From Noviherbaspirillum cavernae (GTDB lineage Bacteria > Pseudomonadota > Gammaproteobacteria > Burkholderiales > Burkholderiaceae_D): a stretch of 64,000 nucleotides of DNA. Made by a program: the position numbers and the translations under genes. Below the pieces are notes generated by a model. The model worked only from the letters and a program-made list of their open reading frames with translations, made no database searches and was not told the DNA's origin. The DNA lies in contig NZ_QYUN01000002.1 in assembly GCF_003590875.1 (NCBI RefSeq), forward strand, positions 3,038,001 through 3,102,000, in the 5' to 3' direction. Below are positions 51,646 through 62,444 of this stretch, one piece after another; within the stretch, counting starts at the first letter, position 1; each line of letters begins with the position of its first letter.

Positions 51646-52224
51646 TTACTGCCGATACCAACGTCTGCGCATCAAACCAAGACCCAGCAGCCCCAGACCG
51701 AAAAGAACCAGCGTGGCAGGCTCGGGCACGGCATTAGACACCGCGCCGCCTTTCGTCACGAGCGCCGTCAAGGTCGAGTCGTCAAAATAAAAGTCACCAC
51801 TCAAAGCCTGAATCGTCACGCCAATCTTGCCATCGGCATTAAGGTCCAAGAGCGCGGAAAACGAAAGTGCGATTGTGTTGGTCAACTCCCCAGGAACGAG
51901 AAAAAATCCATTCGGAATATTGCTTCCATTAAATATCTGAGCAGGAAGCCCGATCGAGAAAGTGTAAGTTTCCTTGCCGCCATAGTCCTTGAGATGAATG
52001 GACAGCGTTGCCGAATTCACCAAATCGTTCCCGCCCACGAAACCACCGATGCCATCGGCAATATCATGGATAAAGCTGTAGGAATTTCCTGTCGAGATGT
52101 GCTGGAGAAAGAGAGGATCAACAACGTCCGTCATTGGCACTGCGCCTGCCGTGGCGGAAAAACCCAGCGTGGAAAGAAACGCCAAGCCCAACAGGGTTTG
52201 CTTGATTTTATTGAAGATTTTCAT
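51646..52224 (-). CDS. PEP-CTERM sorting domain protein
   Basis: A 192-residue secreted protein with a Sec signal (MKIFNKIKQTLLGLAFLSTLG, cleaved near AGA) and a C-terminal PEP-CTERM tail (VPEPATLVLFGLGLLGLGLM, then RRRW). Exosortases cut such tails at the outer face of the inner membrane. The middle (LVNSATLSIHLKDYGGKETY, DLNADGKIGVTI, DSTLTALVT) is beta-rich and of no known function. The genes for polysaccharide made alongside the exosortase lie 3-12 kb to the right. The start at 52224 gives the proper signal. Confidence 0.88.
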   Translation of the reverse strand: MKIFNKIKQTLLGLAFLSTLGFSATAGAVPMTDVVDPLFLQHISTGNSYSFIHDIADGIGGFVGGNDLVNSATLSIHLKDYGGKETYTFSIGLPAQIFNGSNIPNGFFLVPGELTNTIALSFSALLDLNADGKIGVTIQALSGDFYFDDSTLTALVTKGGAVSNAVPEPATLVLFGLGLLGLGLMRRRWYRQ

Positions 52225-52457
52225 GTTTGGTATCCCACTAAAAGAATTGATGTAAGAAACATTTCTTGTTGGTAGCAACATTTATACCAAAAGTAAAAAC
52301 ATGAAAATAATCAATCACTTACGAACAACAAGCGAATGCCAATCTCCTTTACTGTAAAGAAAACCGACGACCGGAGAAGCGCCCCCATCAACACCTCTTC
52401 AACGACTAACACGCGTTCTCGCACCATTGCCTTGAATTTATTGCCTCGCCTCAAAAC

Positions 52458-53564
52458 CTAATCGAAAACGACCACATGCCCCATCCTCGGATCGATTCTG
52501 CCGCCATGCATATCTGCGATTAACTGTTGCGTTTCGGCATATCCATGACTTTCGGCAATCTTCATCCATGGCTTGTCCGAGGCGCTCACTCTTTCAATAA
52601 AACGCAGTTGGGCTTCATTGAAGCGCTGATTGACCACCTCATGCCCCCAGTCCGCATTGCGTTTGCGAATCTGCGTCGGCGCGAAATAAAACCGGGGTTC
52701 CGGCCCCGGCAAATCGGTCTTGCGCAGGAATTCCGTATTCTGCGTCGAACCCGCAAAGCAGTCATACACGAGCGCATCGCCGAAGTCATGATGCACTTTG
52801 GCCCGCAACGACTCGTCCCCTGAAAAATCCAGGTACAGCGTCGGCTGCTTGCTGTCGATCGCGCCCATCTCTTCATACGTCACGACCTGGTGATAACAAC
52901 CCAGACTCTCCACAAATTCGCGATTGCGGCGCGAAGTGAGCCCAACGAGCTTGACATCGTACTTGCCGTGAAGGCAAAACGCGGTACCGTAAGCGGTCTT
53001 GCTCGATGCACTGGAGACGACGACCTGGTGTGCGCCAAAAAAACTGTTGTCCTGCAGAAAATCCGCGCACATGAAGGAGGTAATAAACAGCGGCCGTACG
53101 ATTGCCTGATAACTTTCATTCGCAACCGAATACGCGGGGTCTTCCGTGCAGCGCGTGTAATGGTTATAGGCTGAGTTCAGCGTCAGCCGATGCTCGGCCC
53201 CGTCAACGAATCCGCGCTTGCTCACCCGCTCCGCCTGCATCCTGATGTGGCTCGCGATTGGAAAGTAACCATAGAAGCGCTCTCCCACTGCCACGCCAGG
53301 AACGGTCGATACAACGACATCGGCGAATCCCCATACCGGCATATGACCCCAATCGGGATCTTGCACCGGGAAGAAATCCCAGTACTGCATCACGTCGCCG
53401 AATGCCGCATAGGTGATGTTATTGGTCGTGATCGCCACGCGACCGATTTTCAGCAAAACTTCGCCATCCTTCAGCGGAAGCGGCAGCTGAAACGTTTCCA
53501 CGCGAGTCTGGTTCAGCGCATTCTTGCGGGTAAGGAGCCGTGTTACAGTCAGTGCGTCGTTCAT
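52458..53564 (-). CDS. DUF2855 family protein
   Basis: A 368-residue protein of the DUF2855 family; no activity is established. The layout resembles medium-chain dehydrogenases: an N-terminal domain with LPLPLKDGEVLLKIGRVAIT and GFADVVVSTVPGVAVGERFYGYFP, then VVVSSASSKTAYGTAFCLH, which is like the nucleotide-binding domain. The glycine-rich motif is degenerate (SSASSKTA). GGAGG lies 5 bases before the ATG at 53564. It is divergent from a TetR gene at 53593 by 28 bases. Confidence 0.85.
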   Translation of the reverse strand: MNDALTVTRLLTRKNALNQTRVETFQLPLPLKDGEVLLKIGRVAITTNNITYAAFGDVMQYWDFFPVQDPDWGHMPVWGFADVVVSTVPGVAVGERFYGYFPIASHIRMQAERVSKRGFVDGAEHRLTLNSAYNHYTRCTEDPAYSVANESYQAIVRPLFITSFMCADFLQDNSFFGAHQVVVSSASSKTAYGTAFCLHGKYDVKLVGLTSRRNREFVESLGCYHQVVTYEEMGAIDSKQPTLYLDFSGDESLRAKVHHDFGDALVYDCFAGSTQNTEFLRKTDLPGPEPRFYFAPTQIRKRNADWGHEVVNQRFNEAQLRFIERVSASDKPWMKIAESHGYAETQQLIADMHGGRIDPRMGHVVVFD

Positions 53565-53581
53565 GTCATCCTCCATTTCGG

Positions 53582-53604
53582 TTGAAGTATTGATGGCTTC
53601 AATA
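53582..53604 (+). promoter_or_regulatory. Overlapping inverted repeats between DUF2855 and TetR genes
   Basis: TTGAAG-N9-CTTCAA (53582-53602) overlaps TATTGA-N5-TCAATA (53588-53604). Both are perfect. They cover the TetR start region and could be its operator. Confidence 0.42.
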
Positions 53605-54282
53605 TACGCGCGCCGTCCGGCCTCCGGGTTCGGAAAACCAGACAAAGCCGCTGGCAGCGGGAAGAACCGCGTCAAGCCCTTGAAGCGCCCGCTGCAGGCA
53701 CGCGCCAAATTCACGGTACAGGCCATTTACGACGCTTTTGTTCGGATTTGGCGCCGCCATGGCTGGGAAGGCGTCACGACGCGCGCAGTTGCGCTGGAAA
53801 CCGGAATTTCAGTCGGCACGCTGTATGAATATTTTCCGAACAAGCACGCACTGCTGTCCGGCTATTTCCGGCACTACCTCGATGCGTTGCTGCAAGCCGT
53901 CGACCAGCAGGTCGTGCAGGCAATGCAGCTGACTTGGGAAGAGCGCATACAAAGATTGGTTCGACTGACTTGCGGCATGGACGTTGAGGAACTGCCGTAC
54001 TTCGACTCCGCAATGCTGATGCTGGAATATCAGATTGCCGAGCCCAAGCACCATCGTCGTGCCTGCGATGAACTGTCGGCGAGATGGATCGCGACGTTCG
54101 ATGCCTGCACCGATCTGCCGCACCGTCCGGATGCGGACACAATCAAGGCGCTCTTCGTATCCGTGCTCGGAGGAAGACGCTACCTGCTGCTCGTCGGCCC
54201 GGACGATGCGGAAATCGGAAATTGGGTGGGAGAGATGCAGCGCCTGTGTTGCACGGCGCTGCACAATGCCGATACTGACTGA
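53593..54282 (+). CDS. TetR-family transcriptional regulator
   Basis: A 229-residue regulator. A basic leader of ~35 residues precedes the helix-turn-helix (FTVQAIYDAFVRIWRRHGWEGVTTRAVALETGISVGTLYEYFPNKHALLSGYF, about 40-92), the TetR signature. The C-terminal part is helical and ligand-binding in type (DSAMLMLEYQIAEPKHHRRACDELSARW). It is divergent from DUF2855, so it probably represses that gene and itself. The ATG at 53593 is chosen because the frame upstream would overlap the DUF2855 gene. Confidence 0.9.
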   Translation: MASIYARRPASGFGKPDKAAGSGKNRVKPLKRPLQARAKFTVQAIYDAFVRIWRRHGWEGVTTRAVALETGISVGTLYEYFPNKHALLSGYFRHYLDALLQAVDQQVVQAMQLTWEERIQRLVRLTCGMDVEELPYFDSAMLMLEYQIAEPKHHRRACDELSARWIATFDACTDLPHRPDADTIKALFVSVLGGRRYLLLVGPDDAEIGNWVGEMQRLCCTALHNADTD

Positions 54283-54299
54283 GTGTTGCCCGGCAGGCC

Positions 54300-55649
54300 T
54301 CAGTTGTCGCGCTTGCAGGAAGCGCCGCGGCCGATGCCGTAGTATGTCCAGCCCTTCGCCTGCAAGCGCGACGGATCGTACAGATTGCGGCCATCGAAAA
54401 TGACCGGCTGCTTCAACTGCTGGGCCATGACCGCAAAATCCGGGGCGGTAAAGCCCTTCCACTCGGTGCAGATGACCAGGCCATCGGCCCCCTTCAGTGC
54501 AGCTTCTTTCGTCCCCATCAGCACAAGATCCTCGCGCGCGCCGTAGATGCGCTGCGTTTCTTCCATCGCCTCGGGATCGTAAGCCTGCACCCGCGCGCCG
54601 GCCGCCCACAGAGCTTCCATCAATACCCGGCTGGGCGCTTCGCGCATATCGTCAGTGTTCGGTTTGAAAGCCAATCCCCACAGAGCAAACACCTTTCCGC
54701 GCAAATTGCCGGCCCCGTCGAAATGTCTGCTGACAAGCTCGAACAGACGGGTTTTCTGATCCTGGTTGATGGCTTCGATCGCATTCAACAGACGCGGCTC
54801 GTAGCCGATGGTGCTTGCCGTGCGCGCCAGCGCCTGCACATCCTTCGGAAAGCATGAGCCGCCGTAGCCACAACCTGCATAGATGAATTGGTAGCCGATA
54901 CGCGGATCGGAACCAATGCCGATACGCACGTTTTCGACATCCGCGCCAAGACGCTCGGCCAGATTCGATATCTCGTTCATGAAGCTGATCTTGGTTGCCA
55001 GCATCGCATTGGCCGCATATTTCGTCAGTTCGGCAGAACGAATATCCATCACGATCAATCGGTCATGATTGCGATTGAAGGGTGCATACAGTTCACGCAT
55101 CCGTTCCGCGTTCGCCGGGCTGTCTGCGCCGATCACGATACGGTCCGGCTTCATGAAGTCGGCCACTGCGGACCCTTCTTTCAGGAATTCCGGATTGGAA
55201 ATCACGTCAAACGTCAGATCGACCTTGCGCTCGGCCAGCACCGAAGAGATTTTCGCGCGCACCTTGTCGGCAGTACCGACCGGCACGGTCGATTTATCGA
55301 TCACGATCCGGTGCTGCTCCATGTGACGACCGATTTCCTCGGCCACAGCCAAAACATACTTCAAGTCGGCGGAGCCATCCTCATCCGGCGGCGTCCCCAC
55401 GGCGATAAACTGGAATTCGCCAAAAGCGACGCCCTCGCCCGCAGACGTGGAGAAATGCAGGCGCTGCGCAGCGTAATTTTCCTTCACGACCCGATCAAGA
55501 CCCGGTTCGTAAATCGGAATGATCCCCTGCTTCAGGCGTTCGATTTTTTCCTTGTCGATATCCACGCACATCACTTGATACCCGGCTTCAGCGAAGCATG
55601 CACCGGTAACCAGGCCGACATATCCCGTTCCAAAAATCGTGATTTTCAT
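54300..55649 (-). CDS. ugd: UDP-glucose 6-dehydrogenase
   Basis: Ugd oxidises UDP-glucose to UDP-glucuronate with NAD. The 449-residue protein starts [23 protein letters not shown], the NAD-binding motif, has VIVDKST-like [16 protein letters not shown], and the catalytic Cys in [14 protein letters not shown] (Cys ~261). [20 protein letters not shown] is typical of the C-terminal domain. It is next to the tviB-like gene in divergent orientation and would provide a sugar acid for the polysaccharide. Confidence 0.95.
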   Translation of the reverse strand: MKITIFGTGYVGLVTGACFAEAGYQVMCVDIDKEKIERLKQGIIPIYEPGLDRVVKENYAAQRLHFSTSAGEGVAFGEFQFIAVGTPPDEDGSADLKYVLAVAEEIGRHMEQHRIVIDKSTVPVGTADKVRAKISSVLAERKVDLTFDVISNPEFLKEGSAVADFMKPDRIVIGADSPANAERMRELYAPFNRNHDRLIVMDIRSAELTKYAANAMLATKISFMNEISNLAERLGADVENVRIGIGSDPRIGYQFIYAGCGYGGSCFPKDVQALARTASTIGYEPRLLNAIEAINQDQKTRLFELVSRHFDGAGNLRGKVFALWGLAFKPNTDDMREAPSRVLMEALWAAGARVQAYDPEAMEETQRIYGAREDLVLMGTKEAALKGADGLVICTEWKGFTAPDFAVMAQQLKQPVIFDGRNLYDPSRLQAKGWTYYGIGRGASCKRDN

Positions 55650-55706
55650 AGTTATTTCTTTCTTGCAACAAATGACTTTTCAACCAAGGCGATGGCGGCA
55701 ACCCGA

Positions 55707-55735
55707 TTGTTGCCCTTTAGCATATCTGCTATATT
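55707..55735 (+). promoter_or_regulatory. Sigma-70 promoter of the tviB-like gene
   Basis: TTGTTG (55707-55712) and TATATT (55730-55735) are 17 bases apart; the start would be near 55742, 28 bases before the ATG. Confidence 0.65.
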
Positions 55736-55769
55736 AAAAAATCAACAATGATAGCAAACTGGAATCGTT

Positions 55770-57050
55770 ATGAATGTGGTTGCCGTAGTTGGTCTGGGTT
55801 ATGTAGGTCTACCCCTGGCCGTAGAATTTGGGAAAAAACAGAGGACCATCGGCTTTGATCTTTCAGCCAGCAAGGTCGAAAGCTACAAACGCTTCATCGA
55901 CCCGACCGGTGAGGTGACAACCGACGCGCTGCGCGCGGCACACCACCTGACTGTCAGCACCAACTCCGCGGAATTGGCCGAAGCGGACTATATCATCGTT
56001 GCAGTTCCAACCCCAGTAGACATTGCCCATCAGCCCGACTTTGGACCGCTCATCGGCGCCAGCACAAGCGTGGGTAAGTACATGAAACCCGGCGCCATTG
56101 TGGTTTTCGAATCGACGGTGTATCCAGGTGCGACCGAAGAAGTCTGCATCCCGATTCTGGAAAAACAATCCGGCTTGCAATGGAAGAAAGATTTCCATGT
56201 CGGATTTTCACCGGAAAGAATCAATCCGGGCGACAAGGAACGCACATTGACTTCGATTCTCAAGGTAGTGTCCGGAGACGATGACGCCACGCTGGAGAAA
56301 GTCGCGGCCCTCTACGAAGGCATCATCACCGCGGGCGTATATCGCGCATCGAGCATCAAGGTTGCAGAAGCCGCGAAAGTCATCGAAAACACGCAGCGCG
56401 ACCTGAACATCGCACTGATCAACGAACTGGCCATCATTTTCGACATGGCCGACATCGATACGTCGGAGGTGTTGCGCGCGGCGGGCACCAAATGGAATTT
56501 CCTGCCCTTCCGGCCCGGTCTGGTGGGCGGACATTGCATCGGCGTCGACCCCTATTACCTTACTCACAAGGCCGAGATGATGGGCTATCACCCGCAGGTG
56601 ATATTGGCAGGCCGCAGAATCAACGACGGCATGGCGAAGTATGTCGCGGAAAAAACCGTCAAGGAAATCATCCAGGCGGGCTTTCACGTCAAAGGCTGCA
56701 AGGTCAACGTGCTCGGCCTGACATTCAAGGAAAACTGTCCCGACCTGCGGAACTCGAAAGTCGCGGACATGATTTTCGAGCTCCAGTCGTATGGCATCGA
56801 GGTTCATGTGCACGACCCGCTGGCGGATGCGGAAGAGGCCCGCCATGAATATGGGCTGACGCTCGAGACGTGGGCGAATTTGCCTCGTGCGAACGCGATC
56901 ATCGCCGCCGTGTCGCACCGCGAACTTCTCGCCCGGCCGCTGACCGACTATCAATCCAAGGTGGTCGAGAACGGCTGCTTTATCGACATCAAATCCATAT
57001 TCGATCCAGCAGCATTGCGCGAGGCCGGCCTCAGCGTATGGCGGCTGTGA
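55770..57050 (+). CDS. tviB: UDP-N-acetylhexosamine 6-dehydrogenase (TviB/WbpO-like)
   Basis: A 426-residue nucleotide-sugar dehydrogenase of the TviB/WbpO group, which oxidises a UDP-N-acetylhexosamine to its uronic acid. NAD motif [19 protein letters not shown] at 6-24; [20 protein letters not shown]; catalytic Cys in [15 protein letters not shown] (Cys ~259); and [19 protein letters not shown], diagnostic of this group. It is followed by the tviC-like epimerase gene after 14 bases, the same pair that makes UDP-GalNAcA in Vi antigen synthesis. The match to TviB is by family; the product sugar is inferred. Confidence 0.9.
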   Translation: MNVVAVVGLGYVGLPLAVEFGKKQRTIGFDLSASKVESYKRFIDPTGEVTTDALRAAHHLTVSTNSAELAEADYIIVAVPTPVDIAHQPDFGPLIGASTSVGKYMKPGAIVVFESTVYPGATEEVCIPILEKQSGLQWKKDFHVGFSPERINPGDKERTLTSILKVVSGDDDATLEKVAALYEGIITAGVYRASSIKVAEAAKVIENTQRDLNIALINELAIIFDMADIDTSEVLRAAGTKWNFLPFRPGLVGGHCIGVDPYYLTHKAEMMGYHPQVILAGRRINDGMAKYVAEKTVKEIIQAGFHVKGCKVNVLGLTFKENCPDLRNSKVADMIFELQSYGIEVHVHDPLADAEEARHEYGLTLETWANLPRANAIIAAVSHRELLARPLTDYQSKVVENGCFIDIKSIFDPAALREAGLSVWRL

Positions 57051-57064
57051 CGGGAGCGGTAATC

Positions 57065-58147
<1,083 letters not shown>

Positions 58148-58257
58148 CGAAATCGCCTGGCGTTGGTGGTGTGCCGTCGTGGCAAGCCTGCATTCCCGCG
58201 GGGACACCACCTCACCTGCCGGCGGATCACGATGAAATTGAAAGCGTCAGGCAGCCC

Positions 58258-59421
58258 ATGTCATTGATGAAGAAGGTCGTCGTATATCACAGCCTTGACG
58301 CACTCTCCGGATCGCATGATGCCGAGTCTGGCAACGCCGATGCCGCTTCAAGCGTGTTCCTCAGTCTTCCCTGGTTTCGCAACCTTGACGAAACGGCGCT
58401 GGAACCGCATACACGCCTGCGCATTTACGGCATTGAGCCGTCCGCCGAACAGCAACACCCATGCATGGCATTGCCCATGTGCCATGCTCCGCGACACCGA
58501 CTGTTTGCGCCACGACGGCTCAGACCGCTCGCAAATTTCTATACGTCCTTGTTCGGTCCGCTAACTTCCCGCTCTGAAGCGCCGACGGATGAGGTGATCG
58601 GACTGCTGGTCCATGCCATCACGCGGGACGTGCCGCGCTGGGATACTGTCTCGCTGACCCCGCTCGAAGTGGAGTCTCCCGTGTTCGACAAGCTGCTCAA
58701 GGCGTTTCGCAGTGCGGGCATGGCGGTTCAAAGCTACTTCTGCTTCGGCAACTGGTATCTCGACGTGAATGGGCGTTCCTATCGGGAGTATTTCGACGCC
58801 CTTCCTTCTCGCATGAGAAATACCATCACGCGCAAATCGCGGCAGCTGGAACGCGAGGGCCGCATTCACATCAGGATCATTGCGAATGCAAGCGAAGCCG
58901 AGGAAGGGCTGTCCGCATACGAGCAGGTGCATGACGTCAGCTGGAAAACACGCGAGCCTTTTCCCGCGTTCATTCCCGGACTCGTGCGCTTGTGCGCGCG
59001 GCACGGATGGCTGCGCATGGGCGTTGCCTACATCGACGGCAAGCCTGTCGCGGCGCAGATCTGGATTGTCCATCAACGCATCGCCTCCATCTACAAGCTT
59101 GCGTACGATGAGCGGTTTTCGCAGTTCTCTGTCGGCTCGATCTTGACTGCACGACTGATGCAGCATGTGATCGATACGGATCGGGTAAGCGAAGTGGACT
59201 TTCTCAACGGTGACGAACCGTACAAGAAGGACTGGATGTCGCACCGTCGCGAGCGGTGGGGCATCGTTGCATTCAACTTGCGGACCTTCCATGGCGCTCT
59301 TGCCGCACTCCGCCATTTGGGAGCGCGCGCAATCAAGAACGGCATCGCTCGTTCGGCGCGCGCTCAATCCCGCATCGGACAAATCCGGCACACAAGACTA
59401 TCGCGGCAATTTCTCGACTGA
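58258..59421 (+). CDS. FemAB-like GNAT protein of a PEP-CTERM/EPS locus
   Basis: A 387-residue FemAB/acetyltransferase_6-type protein. The central part has the GNAT-like GWLRMGVAYIDGKPVAAQIWIVHQRIASIYKLAYDERFSQFSVG (about 258-301) and DFLNGDEPYKKDWMSHRRERWG near the end. Proteins of this type occur in exosortase-associated loci; their acyl acceptor is unknown. The start is the ATG at 58258, or three codons later at 58267. A hairpin overlaps its stop codon. prsT follows 49 bases downstream. Confidence 0.82.
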   Translation: MSLMKKVVVYHSLDALSGSHDAESGNADAASSVFLSLPWFRNLDETALEPHTRLRIYGIEPSAEQQHPCMALPMCHAPRHRLFAPRRLRPLANFYTSLFGPLTSRSEAPTDEVIGLLVHAITRDVPRWDTVSLTPLEVESPVFDKLLKAFRSAGMAVQSYFCFGNWYLDVNGRSYREYFDALPSRMRNTITRKSRQLEREGRIHIRIIANASEAEEGLSAYEQVHDVSWKTREPFPAFIPGLVRLCARHGWLRMGVAYIDGKPVAAQIWIVHQRIASIYKLAYDERFSQFSVGSILTARLMQHVIDTDRVSEVDFLNGDEPYKKDWMSHRRERWGIVAFNLRTFHGALAALRHLGARAIKNGIARSARAQSRIGQIRHTRLSRQFLD

Positions 59422-59430
59422 GAAATTGCC
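59405..59430 (+). terminator. Hairpin overlapping the FemAB stop codon
   Basis: GGCAATTTCTC (59405-59415) and GAGAAATTGCC (59420-59430) form a perfect 11-bp stem with a 4-base loop, enclosing the stop at 59419-59421. There is no T-run, so attenuation or mRNA stability is as likely as termination. Confidence 0.5.
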
Positions 59431-59470
59431 CTGACCATTATCGACATACACGTCAAACAAGGGGAAAGAC

Positions 59471-62254
59471 ATGCCAGGCATCGCGAACAAACGCACCAGG
59501 ACCGTTGCAATTGCTGCCGCCGTCGCGGCACTCGCAACGGGCATCTCGGCCTGCGGCAAGACACAGAATGCGCAGGCATTGCTGGCGGAAGCGCAGCAGT
59601 ACCGGCAAAAGGGCGACGACAAGGCAGCGATCATCCAGCTCAAGAATGCATTGCAAAAGAACCCGGAAGATGCCGAGGCGCGCTTCCTGCTGGGCAGCGT
59701 CCACAATGACGCGGGCGATCCGCAGTCGGCGGAAAAGGAGCTGCGCAAGGCGGTTTCCCTGGGCATGAATCCAGACAGGGTCATGTCCGGTCTCGCCAGG
59801 GCATTGCTCGCACAGGGTCAGTTTCAAAAGTTGCTGGATGAAACACAACAAGCTGCCGGCACGAACGGCAATGCAGAAATCCTGAGTCTGCGCGGCAACG
59901 CCTGGCTCGGCCTTGGCAAGCATCAGGAGGCAAGGGAATCGTTTGAGCAGGCACTCAAGAGCAAGGCGGATTTTCCGAATGCGCTCATCGGACTGGCGCG
60001 GCTGGCGCTCGGGCAGAAGGATTTTGACCGCGCAATTCGTCTGACCGAGCAAGCGATTTCGGCCAATCCGAAGCATGCCGAATCATGGCTTTTCAAGGGC
60101 GACATTCTGCGCGCACAAGGGAAAATCGACGCCGCGCTCGCTGCCTATGACGAAGTGCTGAAGATCAAGCCCGGCAATGCCGCTGCGCATCTGGTCAAGG
60201 CATATGTGGAGATCGGCGCCGGCAAGTTCAATGAAGCCAGGGCCGACATCGACGCCGCGCGCAAGTCCGCGCCGGACAACCTGAGCGCCTCGTATACACA
60301 GGCGTTGCTTGACTACAGCCAGAAGAAGCATGCAGCCGCTCTGGAGTCCCTGCAGCAGGTGTTGCGCGTGGCGCCGGATCACATGCCCAGCGTGCTGCTC
60401 GCGGGTGCCGTCCAGTACGCGCTCGGATCGACGCAACAGGCCGAGCAGCACCTGAAGAAATACCTGGACAGCAATCCCGCCAATCTTTACGCGCGCAAGC
60501 TGCTTGCGTCCGCCCTGCTGAAAAATAGCCAACCGCAGCGCGCGATCAATGTGCTGGGGCCGGCATTGAAAGACCCGCAGCAGGATGCGGAACTGCTGCT
60601 GCTGGCGGGCGAGTCCCACATGCAGGTGAAGGACTACGGCAAGGCTACCGAATACTTTGAAAAGGCAGGCACGCTGTCGCCGCAGAATGCCGGCGTTCAT
60701 ACCGCGCTGGCAATCAGCAAGCTGCAGCAAGGGGAGAATGCACGCGCCGTTGCCGAACTCGAGAAAGCGGCGAGCCTGGACACGAAATCCGCGCAGGCCG
60801 GCATCCTGCTGGTGATGACCCACTTGCGCCTGAAGGAATACGACAAGGCGCTTGCTGCGGCCAAGACAATGGAACGGGAACAGCCGGACAATCCGATCGT
60901 TCACAACCTCAAGGGCGGGGTCTATCTCGGCAAGAAGGACGTCGCGTCCGCGCGCGCCAGCTTCGAGAAGGCGGTGTCGTTGCAGCCGACGTATTTTTCG
61001 GCCATTGCCAATCTTGGACAACTCGACGTGCAGGAGAAAAAACCGGATGCCGCGAGAAAGCGTTTCGAGGCATTGCTGGAAAAGGACAAGAAAAACGTTC
61101 AGGCAATGACCGCACTGGCCAATCTGGCAAGCGCAGAGGGCAAGAACGACGAAGCCAGAACCTGGCTGGAGCGCGCGGTCAGCGCCCATCCGGATGCGGT
61201 GCAACCGGCGCAGCTGCTTGTCACACACCACATTCGCGCGGGCGACAGACAGACTGCGCTCGCCCTTGCCAACAAGCTGCAAAACACGCATCCCGATCAT
61301 CCGGAGTTTCTCGATCTTCTGGCGCAAACGCAGTTCGCAAGTGGCGACAAGGCTGGCGCACTGGACAGCTACGGCAATCTCGCCGTGCTGATGCCGGACT
61401 CCGCGCCGGTGCAGTTCCGCATCGCCGCGATCGGCATCGCGATGCAAAACGACACGGCGGCGACGGCAGCGTTGAAGAAAGCCGTGCGGCTTGATCCCGC
61501 TTTTGTGGATGCGCAGATTGCTCTGGCCGGAATCGAGATGCGAAAGGGCAATCACGATGAAGCGCTGTCCATCGCGCGACAGGTGCAAAGACAGCAAGCG
61601 GCGTCTCCCGCCGGCTACGCACTGGAAGGCGACGTGCTGATGGTGCAGAAGAAGCCGGCGGCGGCAGCAAAGGCCTATGAGCAGGCGCTGGCGCTCGGCA
61701 GGAACGGGACGCTCATGACCAAGGTGCATGGTGCGCTGGTGCAGGCAGGAAATACCAAGGAAGCCGATTTGCGCCTGGCCCAATGGCTGAAGGAACATCC
61801 CGCAGATAGCCGCACGCGCATGTATCTCGCAGAACTCAATCTCATGACGAAGCAGTACAAGACGGCCATCGCGCAGTTTCAGGCCATTCTTCAATCCGAT
61901 CCCAAAAATGCCGTGGTGCTCAACAACCTGGCGTGGGCTTATGCTCAGGAGAAGGATCCGCGCGGTCTGGAGTTTGCGGAAAAAGCGCATCAGCTCGCGC
62001 CGGACAATCCGGCGATCATGGACACACTTGGCTGGATGCTGGTCGAAAAAGGGGATGCGGCACGCGGTCTGCCGCTGTTGCAGAAAGCGGCGTCACTGGC
62101 ACCGGAGGCACTGGAAATCCGTTATCACCTGGTACTCGCGCTGGTCAAATCCGGCGACAAGCCCAAGGCACGCACGGAGCTGGAGCAGTTGCTGGCAACC
62201 GGAAAGAGTTTCTCCAAACTGGATGAAGCGAAGGCATTGATGAACCAGTTGTAA
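59471..62254 (+). CDS. prsT: PEP-CTERM system TPR-repeat lipoprotein PrsT
   Basis: A 927-residue lipoprotein (lipobox ATGISACG, Cys ~28) built from about 20 tetratricopeptide repeats, such as KAAIIQLKNALQKNPEDAEARFLLGSVHNDAGD. The family (PrsT) occurs only in exosortase/PEP-CTERM polysaccharide loci and is thought to help assemble or export the polymer or sort proteins at the envelope. The gene is preceded by AAGGGGAAAG and is read with femAB, tviC and tviB. It faces the deacetylase gene. Confidence 0.9.
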   Translation: MPGIANKRTRTVAIAAAVAALATGISACGKTQNAQALLAEAQQYRQKGDDKAAIIQLKNALQKNPEDAEARFLLGSVHNDAGDPQSAEKELRKAVSLGMNPDRVMSGLARALLAQGQFQKLLDETQQAAGTNGNAEILSLRGNAWLGLGKHQEARESFEQALKSKADFPNALIGLARLALGQKDFDRAIRLTEQAISANPKHAESWLFKGDILRAQGKIDAALAAYDEVLKIKPGNAAAHLVKAYVEIGAGKFNEARADIDAARKSAPDNLSASYTQALLDYSQKKHAAALESLQQVLRVAPDHMPSVLLAGAVQYALGSTQQAEQHLKKYLDSNPANLYARKLLASALLKNSQPQRAINVLGPALKDPQQDAELLLLAGESHMQVKDYGKATEYFEKAGTLSPQNAGVHTALAISKLQQGENARAVAELEKAASLDTKSAQAGILLVMTHLRLKEYDKALAAAKTMEREQPDNPIVHNLKGGVYLGKKDVASARASFEKAVSLQPTYFSAIANLGQLDVQEKKPDAARKRFEALLEKDKKNVQAMTALANLASAEGKNDEARTWLERAVSAHPDAVQPAQLLVTHHIRAGDRQTALALANKLQNTHPDHPEFLDLLAQTQFASGDKAGALDSYGNLAVLMPDSAPVQFRIAAIGIAMQNDTAATAALKKAVRLDPAFVDAQIALAGIEMRKGNHDEALSIARQVQRQQAASPAGYALEGDVLMVQKKPAAAAKAYEQALALGRNGTLMTKVHGALVQAGNTKEADLRLAQWLKEHPADSRTRMYLAELNLMTKQYKTAIAQFQAILQSDPKNAVVLNNLAWAYAQEKDPRGLEFAEKAHQLAPDNPAIMDTLGWMLVEKGDAARGLPLLQKAASLAPEALEIRYHLVLALVKSGDKPKARTELEQLLATGKSFSKLDEAKALMNQL

Positions 62255-62444
62255 GGAGTGGTCCGCGCGATTCGAATTCGGGCCCGCGCTTGATTCCGGG
62301 CAATCAGTCCAAAGTGCGATTGATTCGCGTCCGGATGAGAAAAGCGCGGGCAGTTCACTCGTCATTCACGCCAGAAACCGGACCGGATCGCGATTTCATC
62401 TTCACGCGAGACACCCGGCGCGAATGACCGTGGCAAGCACCCGC

